From Seonamhaeicola aphaedonensis (GTDB taxonomy: Bacteria; Bacteroidota; Bacteroidia; Flavobacteriales; Flavobacteriaceae), in assembly GCF_003386195.1 (NCBI RefSeq), contig NZ_QRDX01000003.1, positions 124,001 to 188,000 of the forward strand: a stretch of DNA of 64,000 nt, written 5' to 3'. The notes under the pieces are model-generated. The model did no database searches and had not been told where the DNA came from. It saw nothing but the letters and a program-made list of their open reading frames with translations. Positions 34,597-43,717 of this stretch are shown here, in pieces (position 1 is the first letter of the stretch; the number at the start of each line of letters is the position of its first letter). Position numbers and translations under genes: made by a program.

Positions 34597-35420
34597 TGCC
34601 AACAATTAAATACATAAAAAAAGAATTTGACAATCTTTTAATTGTTTCAACATTGGCAAAAATTGCTTACCAAAACTTTGATGCTTTAAGTGAAGAAGAA
34701 ACATATATTCTACAAGCTCTTAAACGAGCTAACCCAGAATTAGAAAATCAAACAACAGAAGAAATAAGCGAACACCTTCAAGATTTAGACGAAACCCAGC
34801 TTTTAGGTTTGAGTAATAATGTTAAAGGAATTTTACACGAAATCCAATTCGTTGAAATGGAAAACAATGATGGAGATAGCGTTACAGCCGCCATGTTTGG
34901 AGACACCAATCACCAAAATACAGATATTCTTTTGACCGATAATAACACTGGAGAAGTAACAGAGATCCAATTAAAAGCAACTGATAATCCTTCTTATGTT
35001 CAAGATTGGATAGACAATCATCCCGAAGGAGAAATTCTTGTTACAGAAGAACTAGCTGAAAAAATGAATTTAGAAACCAGTGGCATATCCAATGAAGAAT
35101 TAACCACGGATGTTCATGATTTTTTAGATAAGCTAATTGAATTGGATGAAAATGACGAACTTTGGGATTACATTCCAACGTTACCGGCAATCTCCATTGC
35201 TGTTTCCTCATTTTATTTATTCAAACTATATAGAGACAATAAAATTTCTTTTAATACTTTAAAAATAAAATTCATCAAACTGACCGGAATGAAAGTGGCT
35301 AAATTCACAATAATTGCAGGGTTAATGATGATACCGGTAATTAATGTAATTGTTGGCGCTGGAATTTTATTTAAGCTCTTATACGGAGCAGGAACATTAG
35401 CAAATAAATATGTCCCTTAA
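34596..35420 (+). CDS. Putative PD-(D/E)XK-like protein with C-terminal membrane helices
   Basis: A 274-residue protein, family not recognised. The N-terminal 70 residues are acidic and helical. Residues 85-135 (ILHEIQFVEMENNDGDSVTAAMFGDTNHQNTDILLTDNNTGEVTEIQLKAT) contain an E...D-I-L-L...Q-L-K series that could be a degenerate PD-(D/E)XK nuclease core with Q-x-K in place of E-x-K. Residues 190-270 hold two or three hydrophobic helices (IPTLPAISIAVSSFYLF, IIAGLMMIPVINVIVGAGILFKLLYGAG). It is translationally coupled to the DUF697-like gene. Nuclease activity is a hypothesis. Confidence 0.6.
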   Translation: MPTIKYIKKEFDNLLIVSTLAKIAYQNFDALSEEETYILQALKRANPELENQTTEEISEHLQDLDETQLLGLSNNVKGILHEIQFVEMENNDGDSVTAAMFGDTNHQNTDILLTDNNTGEVTEIQLKATDNPSYVQDWIDNHPEGEILVTEELAEKMNLETSGISNEELTTDVHDFLDKLIELDENDELWDYIPTLPAISIAVSSFYLFKLYRDNKISFNTLKIKFIKLTGMKVAKFTIIAGLMMIPVINVIVGAGILFKLLYGAGTLANKYVP

Positions 35421-35446
35421 TTAATTAGGTGTATTTAACAATTAGA

Positions 35447-36514
35447 CTACCTAAACCCACAAGAAACCTCAACAGGCTCATTTATATAACAATCAAAATA
35501 AGGACACTTTTTACAATCAAAAGGATCTACAAACACCTCTCTTCTTAGTTCATTCAAAATAGCCCAAGTACGTTGAATCTCTTTTTGTTTGTGCGAAGGA
35601 AGAAATTCTTCACTCTCATTTGATGGAGAAAAAAACCATTTAACATCGTTAATAATTGTGTAATCAGCTCCACTTCGTGTCTTGCTTAACATACCATCCC
35701 ATGTAACACATCTTTTTAATTTATTAAAAATCATATGCTCTGCATGAATATCCTGCAATTTTGATTTCATGATTTTTGGGCAGCATATGACATCGTCATA
35801 ATTAGTTTTTAGAATTTTAAAGCCTTTACGTCTCGACTCACCAACTTTATATTCATATAAGGCTTTTTCGTAATCTTCTTGGGCTTTTTGGGCTTTCCTT
35901 AACCTTTCCTGTCTCTTATCATATCTCTCTTTCAAAAAAGCCTCTTGGTTGCTATAAATCCATTTTTTCAAATCCACAGACTCTATGAGCTTATCCCTTA
36001 AAGTAGTTTTATCAAAGTTTGGTTCCAGTTTAGATAAATCTATTTCAATCGTCGAGACTCCAAAATTTTTTAACTTTTCAAGTTTTTCATCATCAACAAA
36101 ATGCGTAACAGCTATTTCTACAAAAACTTTTTTATTGCCAATATTTAAAACAATATCTGGTCTAAAGTTCCCAAAAGAAACTTCTAACTCAACAGAATCA
36201 ACTTCTACTTCACAACTCTTGGTCAGAACAACACTAATTCGATGTTGATGATCATAAACTTTCAAAGCGGGAATTACAAAACGTTTTTCTGCTTCAATAA
36301 TCTCCTTTGCTAATAAATGCAGCATGGATTCATAGGCCCCTTCACATTCTTCAGCATGATAATGGGCGAAATGATGCTGTTTAATTTTACCCTTTCTGGC
36401 AACTAAAGCCGACTTACAATATGGACAAACACAGTTACAGGCTTTTCCAGAAACAACCTGACTAATATGAACAAGTTCCTTCTTATGAAGTGCATAGGTT
36501 AATTCAATAGACAT
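35447..36514 (-). CDS. CoiA-like nuclease-fold protein
   Basis: A 355-residue protein with the N-terminal zinc-ribbon-like segment of competence protein CoiA (NCVCPYCKSALVARKGKIKQHHFAHYHAEECEG). Then comes a PD-(D/E)XK-like core (SFGNFRPDIVLNIGNKKVFVEIAVTHFVDDEKLEKLKNFGVSTIEIDLS). The C-terminus holds a cysteine cluster (FDCKKCPYFDCYINEPVEVSCGF). Homologues on mobile elements are not linked to competence and may act in defence. Its gene is divergent from the DUF2779 gene and converges on the previous one, with a 26-bp gap. Confidence 0.75.
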   Translation of the reverse strand: MSIELTYALHKKELVHISQVVSGKACNCVCPYCKSALVARKGKIKQHHFAHYHAEECEGAYESMLHLLAKEIIEAEKRFVIPALKVYDHQHRISVVLTKSCEVEVDSVELEVSFGNFRPDIVLNIGNKKVFVEIAVTHFVDDEKLEKLKNFGVSTIEIDLSKLEPNFDKTTLRDKLIESVDLKKWIYSNQEAFLKERYDKRQERLRKAQKAQEDYEKALYEYKVGESRRKGFKILKTNYDDVICCPKIMKSKLQDIHAEHMIFNKLKRCVTWDGMLSKTRSGADYTIINDVKWFFSPSNESEEFLPSHKQKEIQRTWAILNELRREVFVDPFDCKKCPYFDCYINEPVEVSCGFR

Positions 36515-36671
36515 AATCCAATAACAAATTCAGATTTGAGCTAAACAAAAATACACTTCTCATGTCTTTTTTGTGATTTTTCTTATACTTTTTTCTCATA
36601 AATGGGTATATTTAAACTCTCTCTCATTTTATAAAAATAGCTGGCAAAAATTATTATGTAGTAGTTTATTA

Positions 36672-38144
36672 ATGCAACTAACAAAAACCAATTTTATACA
36701 GTATTTGCAATGCCCTGAATCATTGTGGCTATTAAAAAACAAACCGGAAAACTATCCCAATGGGGAATTTTCATTGTTTCTTGAAAAATTAGTAACCGAG
36801 GGTTATGAAGTTGAAGCTTATGCCCAAGATTTGTTTCCGGAAGGATTGAAGCTAGAATCATTTGTCTCACCCGAGAAAACCAAAGCCAAATTATCTGAAA
36901 ACCACTCACACTTTTTTCAACCGGCTTTTGAAACGGCTAAAGGTGCTTTGGCAGTTATAGATATTCTTGAAAAGAATCAAGATGGCTCATACAATATTTA
37001 TGAGGTTAAATCATCTACCTCCATTCATACCGATAAAAAACACAATCACCTAAAAGATGCTTGTTTTCAGAAGTACGTGATGACGGAATGTGGTTATAAT
37101 ATCTCAAAAGTATTTATTATTCATTTGAATAAGGAATATGTAAAGAATGGAGAGATCAATCCCAATGAATTATTAGAGATTAAAGATGTAACCGATAAAT
37201 TAGATGAAATCTATTCCGAAACGGTTAATGAAATTAATGCTGCTTTAAACTTTCTTACAAAACAAATTGATACCTCATCAAACTGCTCATGCATTGAAAA
37301 TACCAGAAACAATCATTGCGACGCCTTTAAATATTTTAACCCAGAGGTCCGACAGCATAGTATTTATGAAATAAACGGAATACGGGCTAAAAAAATAATC
37401 GAGTTACGCGATTTAGGAGTTTTAAATATTAAGGATATTCCTTCTGATTTTGTACTTAGTGAAAAACAACAACTTCAGGTCGTTTCTAATATCCAAAAAA
37501 AACCATTAATTCAAAAAGATGTAATTAATGAAACACTGAATAGTTTAAAGTTTCCACTTCATTTTATAGATTACGAAACCTTTCCAACAGCTATTCCCAA
37601 AGTTGATGGCATGAGACCGCATCAACATCTAACATTTCAAGTATCTATTCATACATTAGCAGAAGATGGAATGATTTCTCATTTTGAATATTTGGCTGAT
37701 AAAATGGAACTGCCCAAAAAGTTAATTGAGGGCATGGAACAATTTACAGGAAGCACCGGAACTTTTGTTTCTTGGTATGCTCCCTTTGAAAAAAAGCGAA
37801 ATGAGGAAATGGCAAGTTTATTTCCAGAACATAAATCATATTTAGAATACATAAATAGTCATATGTTTGACTTGGAGAAACTATTCTATACAGCTTATGT
37901 AGATTATAGGTTCTTAGGTCGAACCTCAATAAAAAATGTATTGCCTGTTTTGGAACCAGAGCTATCGTATAAAAATCTTGAAATTCAAAACGGAACTATG
38001 GCATTAGACACATGGGGTAGATTAATGTTGGAACCTGAATCCTTTGAAGATACAGAAACGGTAAAAAAAGACCTTCTAGCCTATTGTGAATTAGATACCG
38101 AGGCTATGGTTAGGATTTACCAGAAATTAAAAAATTTAAATTAA
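36672..38144 (+). CDS. DUF2779 nuclease
   Basis: The start at 36672 (MQLTKTNFIQYLQCPESLWLL) is chosen because this is the conserved Cas4/RecB-like beginning; the 33 upstream codons encode unrelated hydrophobic residues. The 490-residue protein has an N-terminal PD-(D/E)XK region (VIDILEKNQDGSYNIYEVKSSTSI, with E-V-K) and a cysteine (SCIENTRNNHCDAF) that may join an Fe-S site. The C-terminal DUF2779 domain is of the RNase H/DEDD type (PLHFIDYETFPTAIPKV ... YCELDTEAMVRIYQKL). The family is repeatedly found in defence contexts. It leads directly (18 bp) to the type ISP gene. Confidence 0.82.
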   Translation: MQLTKTNFIQYLQCPESLWLLKNKPENYPNGEFSLFLEKLVTEGYEVEAYAQDLFPEGLKLESFVSPEKTKAKLSENHSHFFQPAFETAKGALAVIDILEKNQDGSYNIYEVKSSTSIHTDKKHNHLKDACFQKYVMTECGYNISKVFIIHLNKEYVKNGEINPNELLEIKDVTDKLDEIYSETVNEINAALNFLTKQIDTSSNCSCIENTRNNHCDAFKYFNPEVRQHSIYEINGIRAKKIIELRDLGVLNIKDIPSDFVLSEKQQLQVVSNIQKKPLIQKDVINETLNSLKFPLHFIDYETFPTAIPKVDGMRPHQHLTFQVSIHTLAEDGMISHFEYLADKMELPKKLIEGMEQFTGSTGTFVSWYAPFEKKRNEEMASLFPEHKSYLEYINSHMFDLEKLFYTAYVDYRFLGRTSIKNVLPVLEPELSYKNLEIQNGTMALDTWGRLMLEPESFEDTETVKKDLLAYCELDTEAMVRIYQKLKNLN

Positions 38145-38162
38145 TACACCTACAGATTATAA

Positions 38163-41100
38163 ATGACCACGTTTAAATCCCTACTTAAAAAATATCGAGA
38201 CTACGCTTTTTCAGAACATGATAAAGGCAATAAGTTCGAGCGTCTTATGGCAGCCTATTTGCAAACAGACCCCAAATATGCGAATAAATTCCAAAAAGTC
38301 TGGTTATGGAATGAATTTCCAGGCAGAAAAAATTTAGGAGGCACTGATACGGGAATCGACATCGTAGCATTGACCAATGAAGGCGATTATTGGGCCGTTC
38401 AATGTAAATGCTATGCTGAAGGTACGATAATAGATAAAAAAGCAGTCGATAGTTTCCTTTCAACGTCTAGCAGACAGTTTAAAAATGAAAATTTACAAAC
38501 CGTTAGTTTTAAACATCGCCTTTGGATAGATACTACTGGTAAAAGATGGTCCTCGAATGCTGAACAAGTTATACTAAATCAAAACATTCCTTTAACACGA
38601 CTAGGTTTATTTGCTTTAGAGGAAGCACCTGTGCAATGGGATAAGTTGGATGAAGGTATTTCTGGAAAATCTGCACAAACAGTAAAATACGCTACAAGAC
38701 CTCATCAAGGAACGGCATTGCAAGCAACCCATGACCATTTTAAAGAATTTGATAGAGGGAAACTTATCATGGCATGTGGTACTGGTAAAACCTTTACCGC
38801 TTTAAGAATTGCAGAACATGAAACTAATAGCAAAGGACTGATTCTTTTTTTAGTGCCTTCTATTGCGTTAATTGGACAGACATTAAACGAATGGACAGCA
38901 CAAGCTATAAACCCCATTAACCCTATTTGTATTTGCTCACAACCAGACATTACCCAAAAAAAGAAGAAAGGTGAAGATGCTGGTTTTGCAAGTGTGGTGG
39001 ATTTAGCCTTACCGGCTTCTACGGATATCGATAACATCGTTAAGCAATTCAAGTATTATAAAACCCATGATAAAGGTGGTATGACGGTGGTATTCTCTAC
39101 CTATCAATCTATCGATGTCATCGCCAATGCTCAAAATGCCCTTCAAAAAGAAGTTGGAGAGGCTTCCATGTTCGATTTGATCATTTGTGATGAAGCCCAT
39201 AGAACTACTGGTGTAACGCTTAGTGATGAAGATGAATCTGCATTTGTGAAAGTCCATAGAAATGATTTTATAAAAGGCAAGAAGCGTCTTTATATGACGG
39301 CTACACCAAGACTGTATGACCCAAAAGCCAAGGACAAAGCCGCACAAGAAGATGTGTATCTCTGCTCTATGGATGATGAGGATATTTATGGGGAAGAGAT
39401 ATATCGTATTGGATTTGGAGAAGCTGTTGAAAAGAATTTACTAACAGATTACAAAGTACTTATCCTTACACTCAGTGATAAAGACGTGCCACCTTCTGTT
39501 CAAAAAATGATCTCAGATCAAGAACAGGAAATCAATGCCGATGATGCTTCTAAGTTAATTGGTTGCATTAATGCTTTGGCAAAACAAATGATTGGTGATG
39601 ATGGTAAGCTTCGAGAGGTTGATCCTGGACCAATGAAACGTGCCGTAGCTTTTTGTTCCCGAATTAACCCAACTGCTTATTCAGCCGCTACGGCATCCAC
39701 AACCATCGCTAATTATTTTAATACGGTTTCAAACGAATATATTGAATCCTTACCAGAAGAAGAACAATACCAACGTATCAGTACCGAAGCAAAACATATA
39801 GATGGCACCATGTCTGCCACAGAGAGAGAAGAACTTCTTACTTGGTTAAAGGAGGACAGTAAGGATACCCGAATCTTAACGAATGTGCGTTGTTTGAGTG
39901 AAGGTGTCGATGTGCCTTCATTGGATGCCGTGATGTTTCTATCTGCTAGAAATTCAGAAGTAGATGTGGTACAATCCGTTGGACGAGTCATGAGACGTTC
40001 TGAAGGTAAAAAATACGGATACATTATTATTCCTGTATTAGTACCTTCTGATGTTGAACCAGATAAGGCATTAGATGATAATAAGCGCTATGCTGTTGTT
40101 TGGACAGTACTGAATGCACTACGTGCGCATGATGATCGTTTTAATGCTACTATAAATAAAATAGACCTCAACAGAAAACGTCCAGATCAAATTCTAATTG
40201 GTCGTCCGGACTATTCTTTCGATGAAGAAGGCAATTGGGTCAATGAAAATGAAGATGGTTATAAAACAGAAAGACTGAATGAACAATTCACCTTTCAATT
40301 TGAAGCTTTACAAAATGTCCTTTACGCACGTTTGGTTAAAAAGGTTGGAGATCGACGCTATTGGGAACAATGGGCTCAAAATGTAGGTGAAATTGCCACA
40401 AGATTAGTAGAAAGAGTCAATTATCTTATTGAAGAAAAGACCGAGCATAAAGATGCTTTTGAAGCTTTCTTGAAAGGCTTACAATCAAATATTAACTCTA
40501 GTATAACCCAAGATGATGCAGTGCAGATGTTATCCCAACACATGATAACGAAGCCTGTTTTTGAAGCATTATTTGCAGGCTATTCATTTGTGGAGAACAA
40601 TACCATTTCTCAATCAATGCAAAGGATGGTTACTTTATTGGAAGAAGGTGCTATTGAAAAGGATACTAAGGAGTTAAACAGGTTTTATGATTCTGTAAGG
40701 ATGCGTGCTTCAGGAATAGACAATGCTGAAGCAAAGCAAAGCATCATTTTAGAACTTTACGATAAATTCTTCTCAAATGCCTTTCCTAAAATGCGTGATC
40801 AGCTGGGTATTGTTTACACTCCAGTTGAGGTTGTTGATTTTATTTTGCATTCGGTTAATGACGTTCTGAAAGATGAATTTGGTCAAAGCATTTCTGATGA
40901 AAATGTCCATGTATTAGATCCGTTTACCGGAACAGGGACTTTTATTACTCGTTTGATTCAATCAGGATTGATTAAAAAAGAGGATCTTCCAAGAAAATAT
41001 GAAAGCGAACTACATGCCAACGAAATAGTATTATTGGCCTACTACATTGCGGATGTTAATATTGAAAATGCTTATCATGATATTGTGGGCAACGAAGATG

Positions 41101-43037
41101 ATTATAAGCCCTTTGACGGCATAGTCTTAACCGACACCTTTCAATTAGGAGAAACTAAAGATTCTGTAATCTTTTCTGAAATGTTCCCGCAAAACTCTGA
41201 ACGATTAGAAATACAGAAAAAAGGCCCCATTCGTGTGATTGTTGGAAATCCCCCTTATTCAGTTGGTCAGAAGTCTGAAAATGATGATGCAAAAAATCAA
41301 GAATATAAAATATTGGATTCTAAAATTGCTTCAACATATGTACGAGAATCAAATACTACAATGAATAAAGCATTATATGATGCTTATATTAAAGCTTTTC
41401 GTTGGAGTACGGATAGATTGACCCATGATGAGGGTGGGGTTATCGCTTTCGTAACAAATGGCTCTTGGCTAGATGGCAAAGCTACATCTGGTTTTAGAAA
41501 AACAATTGAAAAAGAGTTTGATTCTATATATGTATTCAATTTAAGAGGAAACCAACGAACTTCTGGTGAATTGTCTCGAAAAGAAGGCGGTAAAATTTTT
41601 GGTTCTGGTTCACGAACACCTATTGCAATAACCTTTTTGATTAAAAACCCAGCTAAAAGAAAAGAAAAAGCATTTATTAAATACCATGACATAGGTAATT
41701 ATTTAGCACGTGAGGAGAAACTTAATATTATTTCAGACTTTGGTTCCATATCCAATCCAATAATGGAATGGAAGAATCTTAGGCCTAATGATGAAGGTGA
41801 TTGGATAAATCAAAGAAATGAATTGTTTGATACATTCATTGAAATTGCAAGTAAAGAAAATAATAAGCAGGTTTTTTTCAATTCTAATTCTAACGGAGTT
41901 GTTACAAGTAGAGATGCTTGGGTATATAATTTTTCTAAAGCAGAGCTTTCTAAGAACATGAAAAACACAGTGACTTTTTATAATTCTCAATTGGTAACTT
42001 TTAAACCTGAAAAAGAGAAAAATAAGGATGCTAAAGTTGAAGATTATATTGATAATGATTCAAATAGTATTAGTTGGTCAAGAGCGCTTAAACAAGCATT
42101 AAGAGCTCTTAAAACGAGGGATTTTGAGTTAAAATCAATAATAACGGGAGATTATCGCCCTTTTGTCAAACAAAATTTTTACTTCAATAGAGATTTTAAT
42201 GAGTGTGTTTATCAGCAACCTTCATTATTTCCAGATGAATCAACAAAAAATATTGTAATTGTAGCAACAGGGATAGGTTCTTCAAAGCCATTTTCAACTC
42301 TTATTTGTAAGGATGTCATTAATTTGGATATGATTGAAAAAGCACAATGTTATCCATTATATTTTTACGAAGAACGAATTAAGCAAACTCCAGGCTTATT
42401 TGACCAAGAAGGCGAAAGCGAATATATAAGGCATGATGGGGTGAGTAATTTTATTTTAGATCGTGCCCATAAACAATATGGCAAATCCGTTACTAAAGAA
42501 GATATTTTCTATTATGTTTATGGCATCCTACATAGTCCAGATTACAGAGAAACTTTTGCCAACGATCTTAAAAAAATGCTACCACGTATTCCTTTGGTTG
42601 ATAAGCCTAATGACTTCTGGAAATTTAGTAAATCTGGAAGAGCTTTAGCAAATTTACACATTAATTATGAGTCAGTGCCACCTTATCCCAATGTTGAGGT
42701 TAAAGGTGCAGAGAAAGAGCATTTCCAAGTTACCAAAATGAAATTTCCAAAGAAAGATCAAAAGCATACCATTCTATACAATGGGCAAATAATTATTACC
42801 AACATTCCAGACAAAGCTTATGAATATGTTGTTAATGGAAAATCGGCCATAGAATGGATAATGGAACGCTATCAAGTTAAAACAGATAAGAAATCAGGTA
42901 TCAAAAACGATCCTAACGACTGGAGCAAAGAACACAACAACCCAAGCTATATTTTCGACTTGTTATTGAGCATCATAAACGTCTCAGTTCAAACAGTTGA
43001 TATAGTTAATGAGTTACCTAAATTGAAGTTTGAGTAA
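38163..43037 (+). CDS. Type ISP restriction-modification enzyme (single chain)
   Basis: A 1624-residue enzyme similar in layout to LlaGI/LlaBIII. Domains in order: Mrr-like nuclease (about 30-110, TDTGIDIVALTNEGDYWAVQCK with D and Q-x-K); SF2 helicase with Walker A ACGTGKT near 203 and DEAH near 341 and helicase C-terminal block SVGRVMRRSEG; a helical coupler; an N6-adenine methyltransferase with DPFTGTGT near 918 and NPPYS near 1029; and a C-terminal target-recognition region. One protein reads an asymmetric site, methylates it, and translocates and cuts unmodified DNA. No separate specificity or methylase gene is needed. The specificity cannot be read from sequence. A 5-bp gap precedes the next gene. 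Confidence 0.9.
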   Translation: MTTFKSLLKKYRDYAFSEHDKGNKFERLMAAYLQTDPKYANKFQKVWLWNEFPGRKNLGGTDTGIDIVALTNEGDYWAVQCKCYAEGTIIDKKAVDSFLSTSSRQFKNENLQTVSFKHRLWIDTTGKRWSSNAEQVILNQNIPLTRLGLFALEEAPVQWDKLDEGISGKSAQTVKYATRPHQGTALQATHDHFKEFDRGKLIMACGTGKTFTALRIAEHETNSKGLILFLVPSIALIGQTLNEWTAQAINPINPICICSQPDITQKKKKGEDAGFASVVDLALPASTDIDNIVKQFKYYKTHDKGGMTVVFSTYQSIDVIANAQNALQKEVGEASMFDLIICDEAHRTTGVTLSDEDESAFVKVHRNDFIKGKKRLYMTATPRLYDPKAKDKAAQEDVYLCSMDDEDIYGEEIYRIGFGEAVEKNLLTDYKVLILTLSDKDVPPSVQKMISDQEQEINADDASKLIGCINALAKQMIGDDGKLREVDPGPMKRAVAFCSRINPTAYSAATASTTIANYFNTVSNEYIESLPEEEQYQRISTEAKHIDGTMSATEREELLTWLKEDSKDTRILTNVRCLSEGVDVPSLDAVMFLSARNSEVDVVQSVGRVMRRSEGKKYGYIIIPVLVPSDVEPDKALDDNKRYAVVWTVLNALRAHDDRFNATINKIDLNRKRPDQILIGRPDYSFDEEGNWVNENEDGYKTERLNEQFTFQFEALQNVLYARLVKKVGDRRYWEQWAQNVGEIATRLVERVNYLIEEKTEHKDAFEAFLKGLQSNINSSITQDDAVQMLSQHMITKPVFEALFAGYSFVENNTISQSMQRMVTLLEEGAIEKDTKELNRFYDSVRMRASGIDNAEAKQSIILELYDKFFSNAFPKMRDQLGIVYTPVEVVDFILHSVNDVLKDEFGQSISDENVHVLDPFTGTGTFITRLIQSGLIKKEDLPRKYESELHANEIVLLAYYIADVNIENAYHDIVGNEDDYKPFDGIVLTDTFQLGETKDSVIFSEMFPQNSERLEIQKKGPIRVIVGNPPYSVGQKSENDDAKNQEYKILDSKIASTYVRESNTTMNKALYDAYIKAFRWSTDRLTHDEGGVIAFVTNGSWLDGKATSGFRKTIEKEFDSIYVFNLRGNQRTSGELSRKEGGKIFGSGSRTPIAITFLIKNPAKRKEKAFIKYHDIGNYLAREEKLNIISDFGSISNPIMEWKNLRPNDEGDWINQRNELFDTFIEIASKENNKQVFFNSNSNGVVTSRDAWVYNFSKAELSKNMKNTVTFYNSQLVTFKPEKEKNKDAKVEDYIDNDSNSISWSRALKQALRALKTRDFELKSIITGDYRPFVKQNFYFNRDFNECVYQQPSLFPDESTKNIVIVATGIGSSKPFSTLICKDVINLDMIEKAQCYPLYFYEERIKQTPGLFDQEGESEYIRHDGVSNFILDRAHKQYGKSVTKEDIFYYVYGILHSPDYRETFANDLKKMLPRIPLVDKPNDFWKFSKSGRALANLHINYESVPPYPNVEVKGAEKEHFQVTKMKFPKKDQKHTILYNGQIIITNIPDKAYEYVVNGKSAIEWIMERYQVKTDKKSGIKNDPNDWSKEHNNPSYIFDLLLSIINVSVQTVDIVNELPKLKFE

Positions 43038-43042
43038 ATAAT

Positions 43043-43672
43043 ATGATTAAAATTAATAAAGTCAAGGAACCTGATTTTTTTAAATCTAGCAAAGCAAAAA
43101 CTATTACAAATACTATTTCAAGTCATTTTGCCGAGCCACTATCTAGGCGTAGTCAATCAAAATTTCCTATTGGTGACATTGAAGAAAAATTTATTTCCGG
43201 AAAATTGGATTATTTCCCTCTTTCAAATGACGATAAAAGAGCTACTTATGGCAATGACTTAGATGACGAAGAAAAAGTTAGACTATTAATAAACCCTTGT
43301 ATAGACAAACCGGAATCCATAATAGGATATAATGATGACGGGGAGATATTACCCAAACCAGATATTACAGATAAAGAAGAAAAGATGGTCCAGAAGTCAG
43401 TTAAGATATTTGGACTGCAAAGAAGTGAATTACATAAGTCTAGAAGAGAAAAATGGAAAGATATTCAAGTTCAGATTGAAAGGATAAAAAGAGCCTACAA
43501 AAACTACATTAAGCATTCAGATCCAGACTTTCTAACTGATTGCCAACGAGAATTTGAAGCATTAAAGAATTATAAATCGAAGGACAAGGAGCACCTAGGG
43601 GTTGTTAGGTTTGTAATAAGGCAGGAACTATCAGAATTAAGAAAAATATTAATAGCTATCCAAGAAGTTTAA
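43043..43672 (+). CDS. Unknown protein between the type ISP and McrBC genes
   Basis: A 209-residue soluble protein, Lys/Glu/Asp-rich. The start (MIKINKVKEPDFFKSSKAK) recalls the N-terminus of the HNH proteins that accompany retrons and Septu systems, but no HNH histidines or zinc cysteines follow. Residues 130-209 look like a long amphipathic helical pair (REKWKDIQVQIERIKRAYKNYIKHSDPDFLTDCQREFEALKNY). It starts 5 bp after the restriction enzyme gene and 45 bp before mcrB, so it belongs to one of the two systems. Role unknown. Confidence 0.65.
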   Translation: MIKINKVKEPDFFKSSKAKTITNTISSHFAEPLSRRSQSKFPIGDIEEKFISGKLDYFPLSNDDKRATYGNDLDDEEKVRLLINPCIDKPESIIGYNDDGEILPKPDITDKEEKMVQKSVKIFGLQRSELHKSRREKWKDIQVQIERIKRAYKNYIKHSDPDFLTDCQREFEALKNYKSKDKEHLGVVRFVIRQELSELRKILIAIQEV

Positions 43673-43717
43673 AATTTATAGTTTTTATGAGATTAAAAAG
43701 AAACAAAAAAACAACAC

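Noticed and set aside
36573-36671. Longer N-terminus for the DUF2779 protein
   Set aside because: The conserved family start MQLTKTNFIQYLQCP begins at 36672; the upstream codons encode unrelated residues.
43043-43672. PtuB/retron-type HNH nuclease
   Set aside because: Only the first 15 residues are similar; there are no HNH histidines or zinc cysteines.
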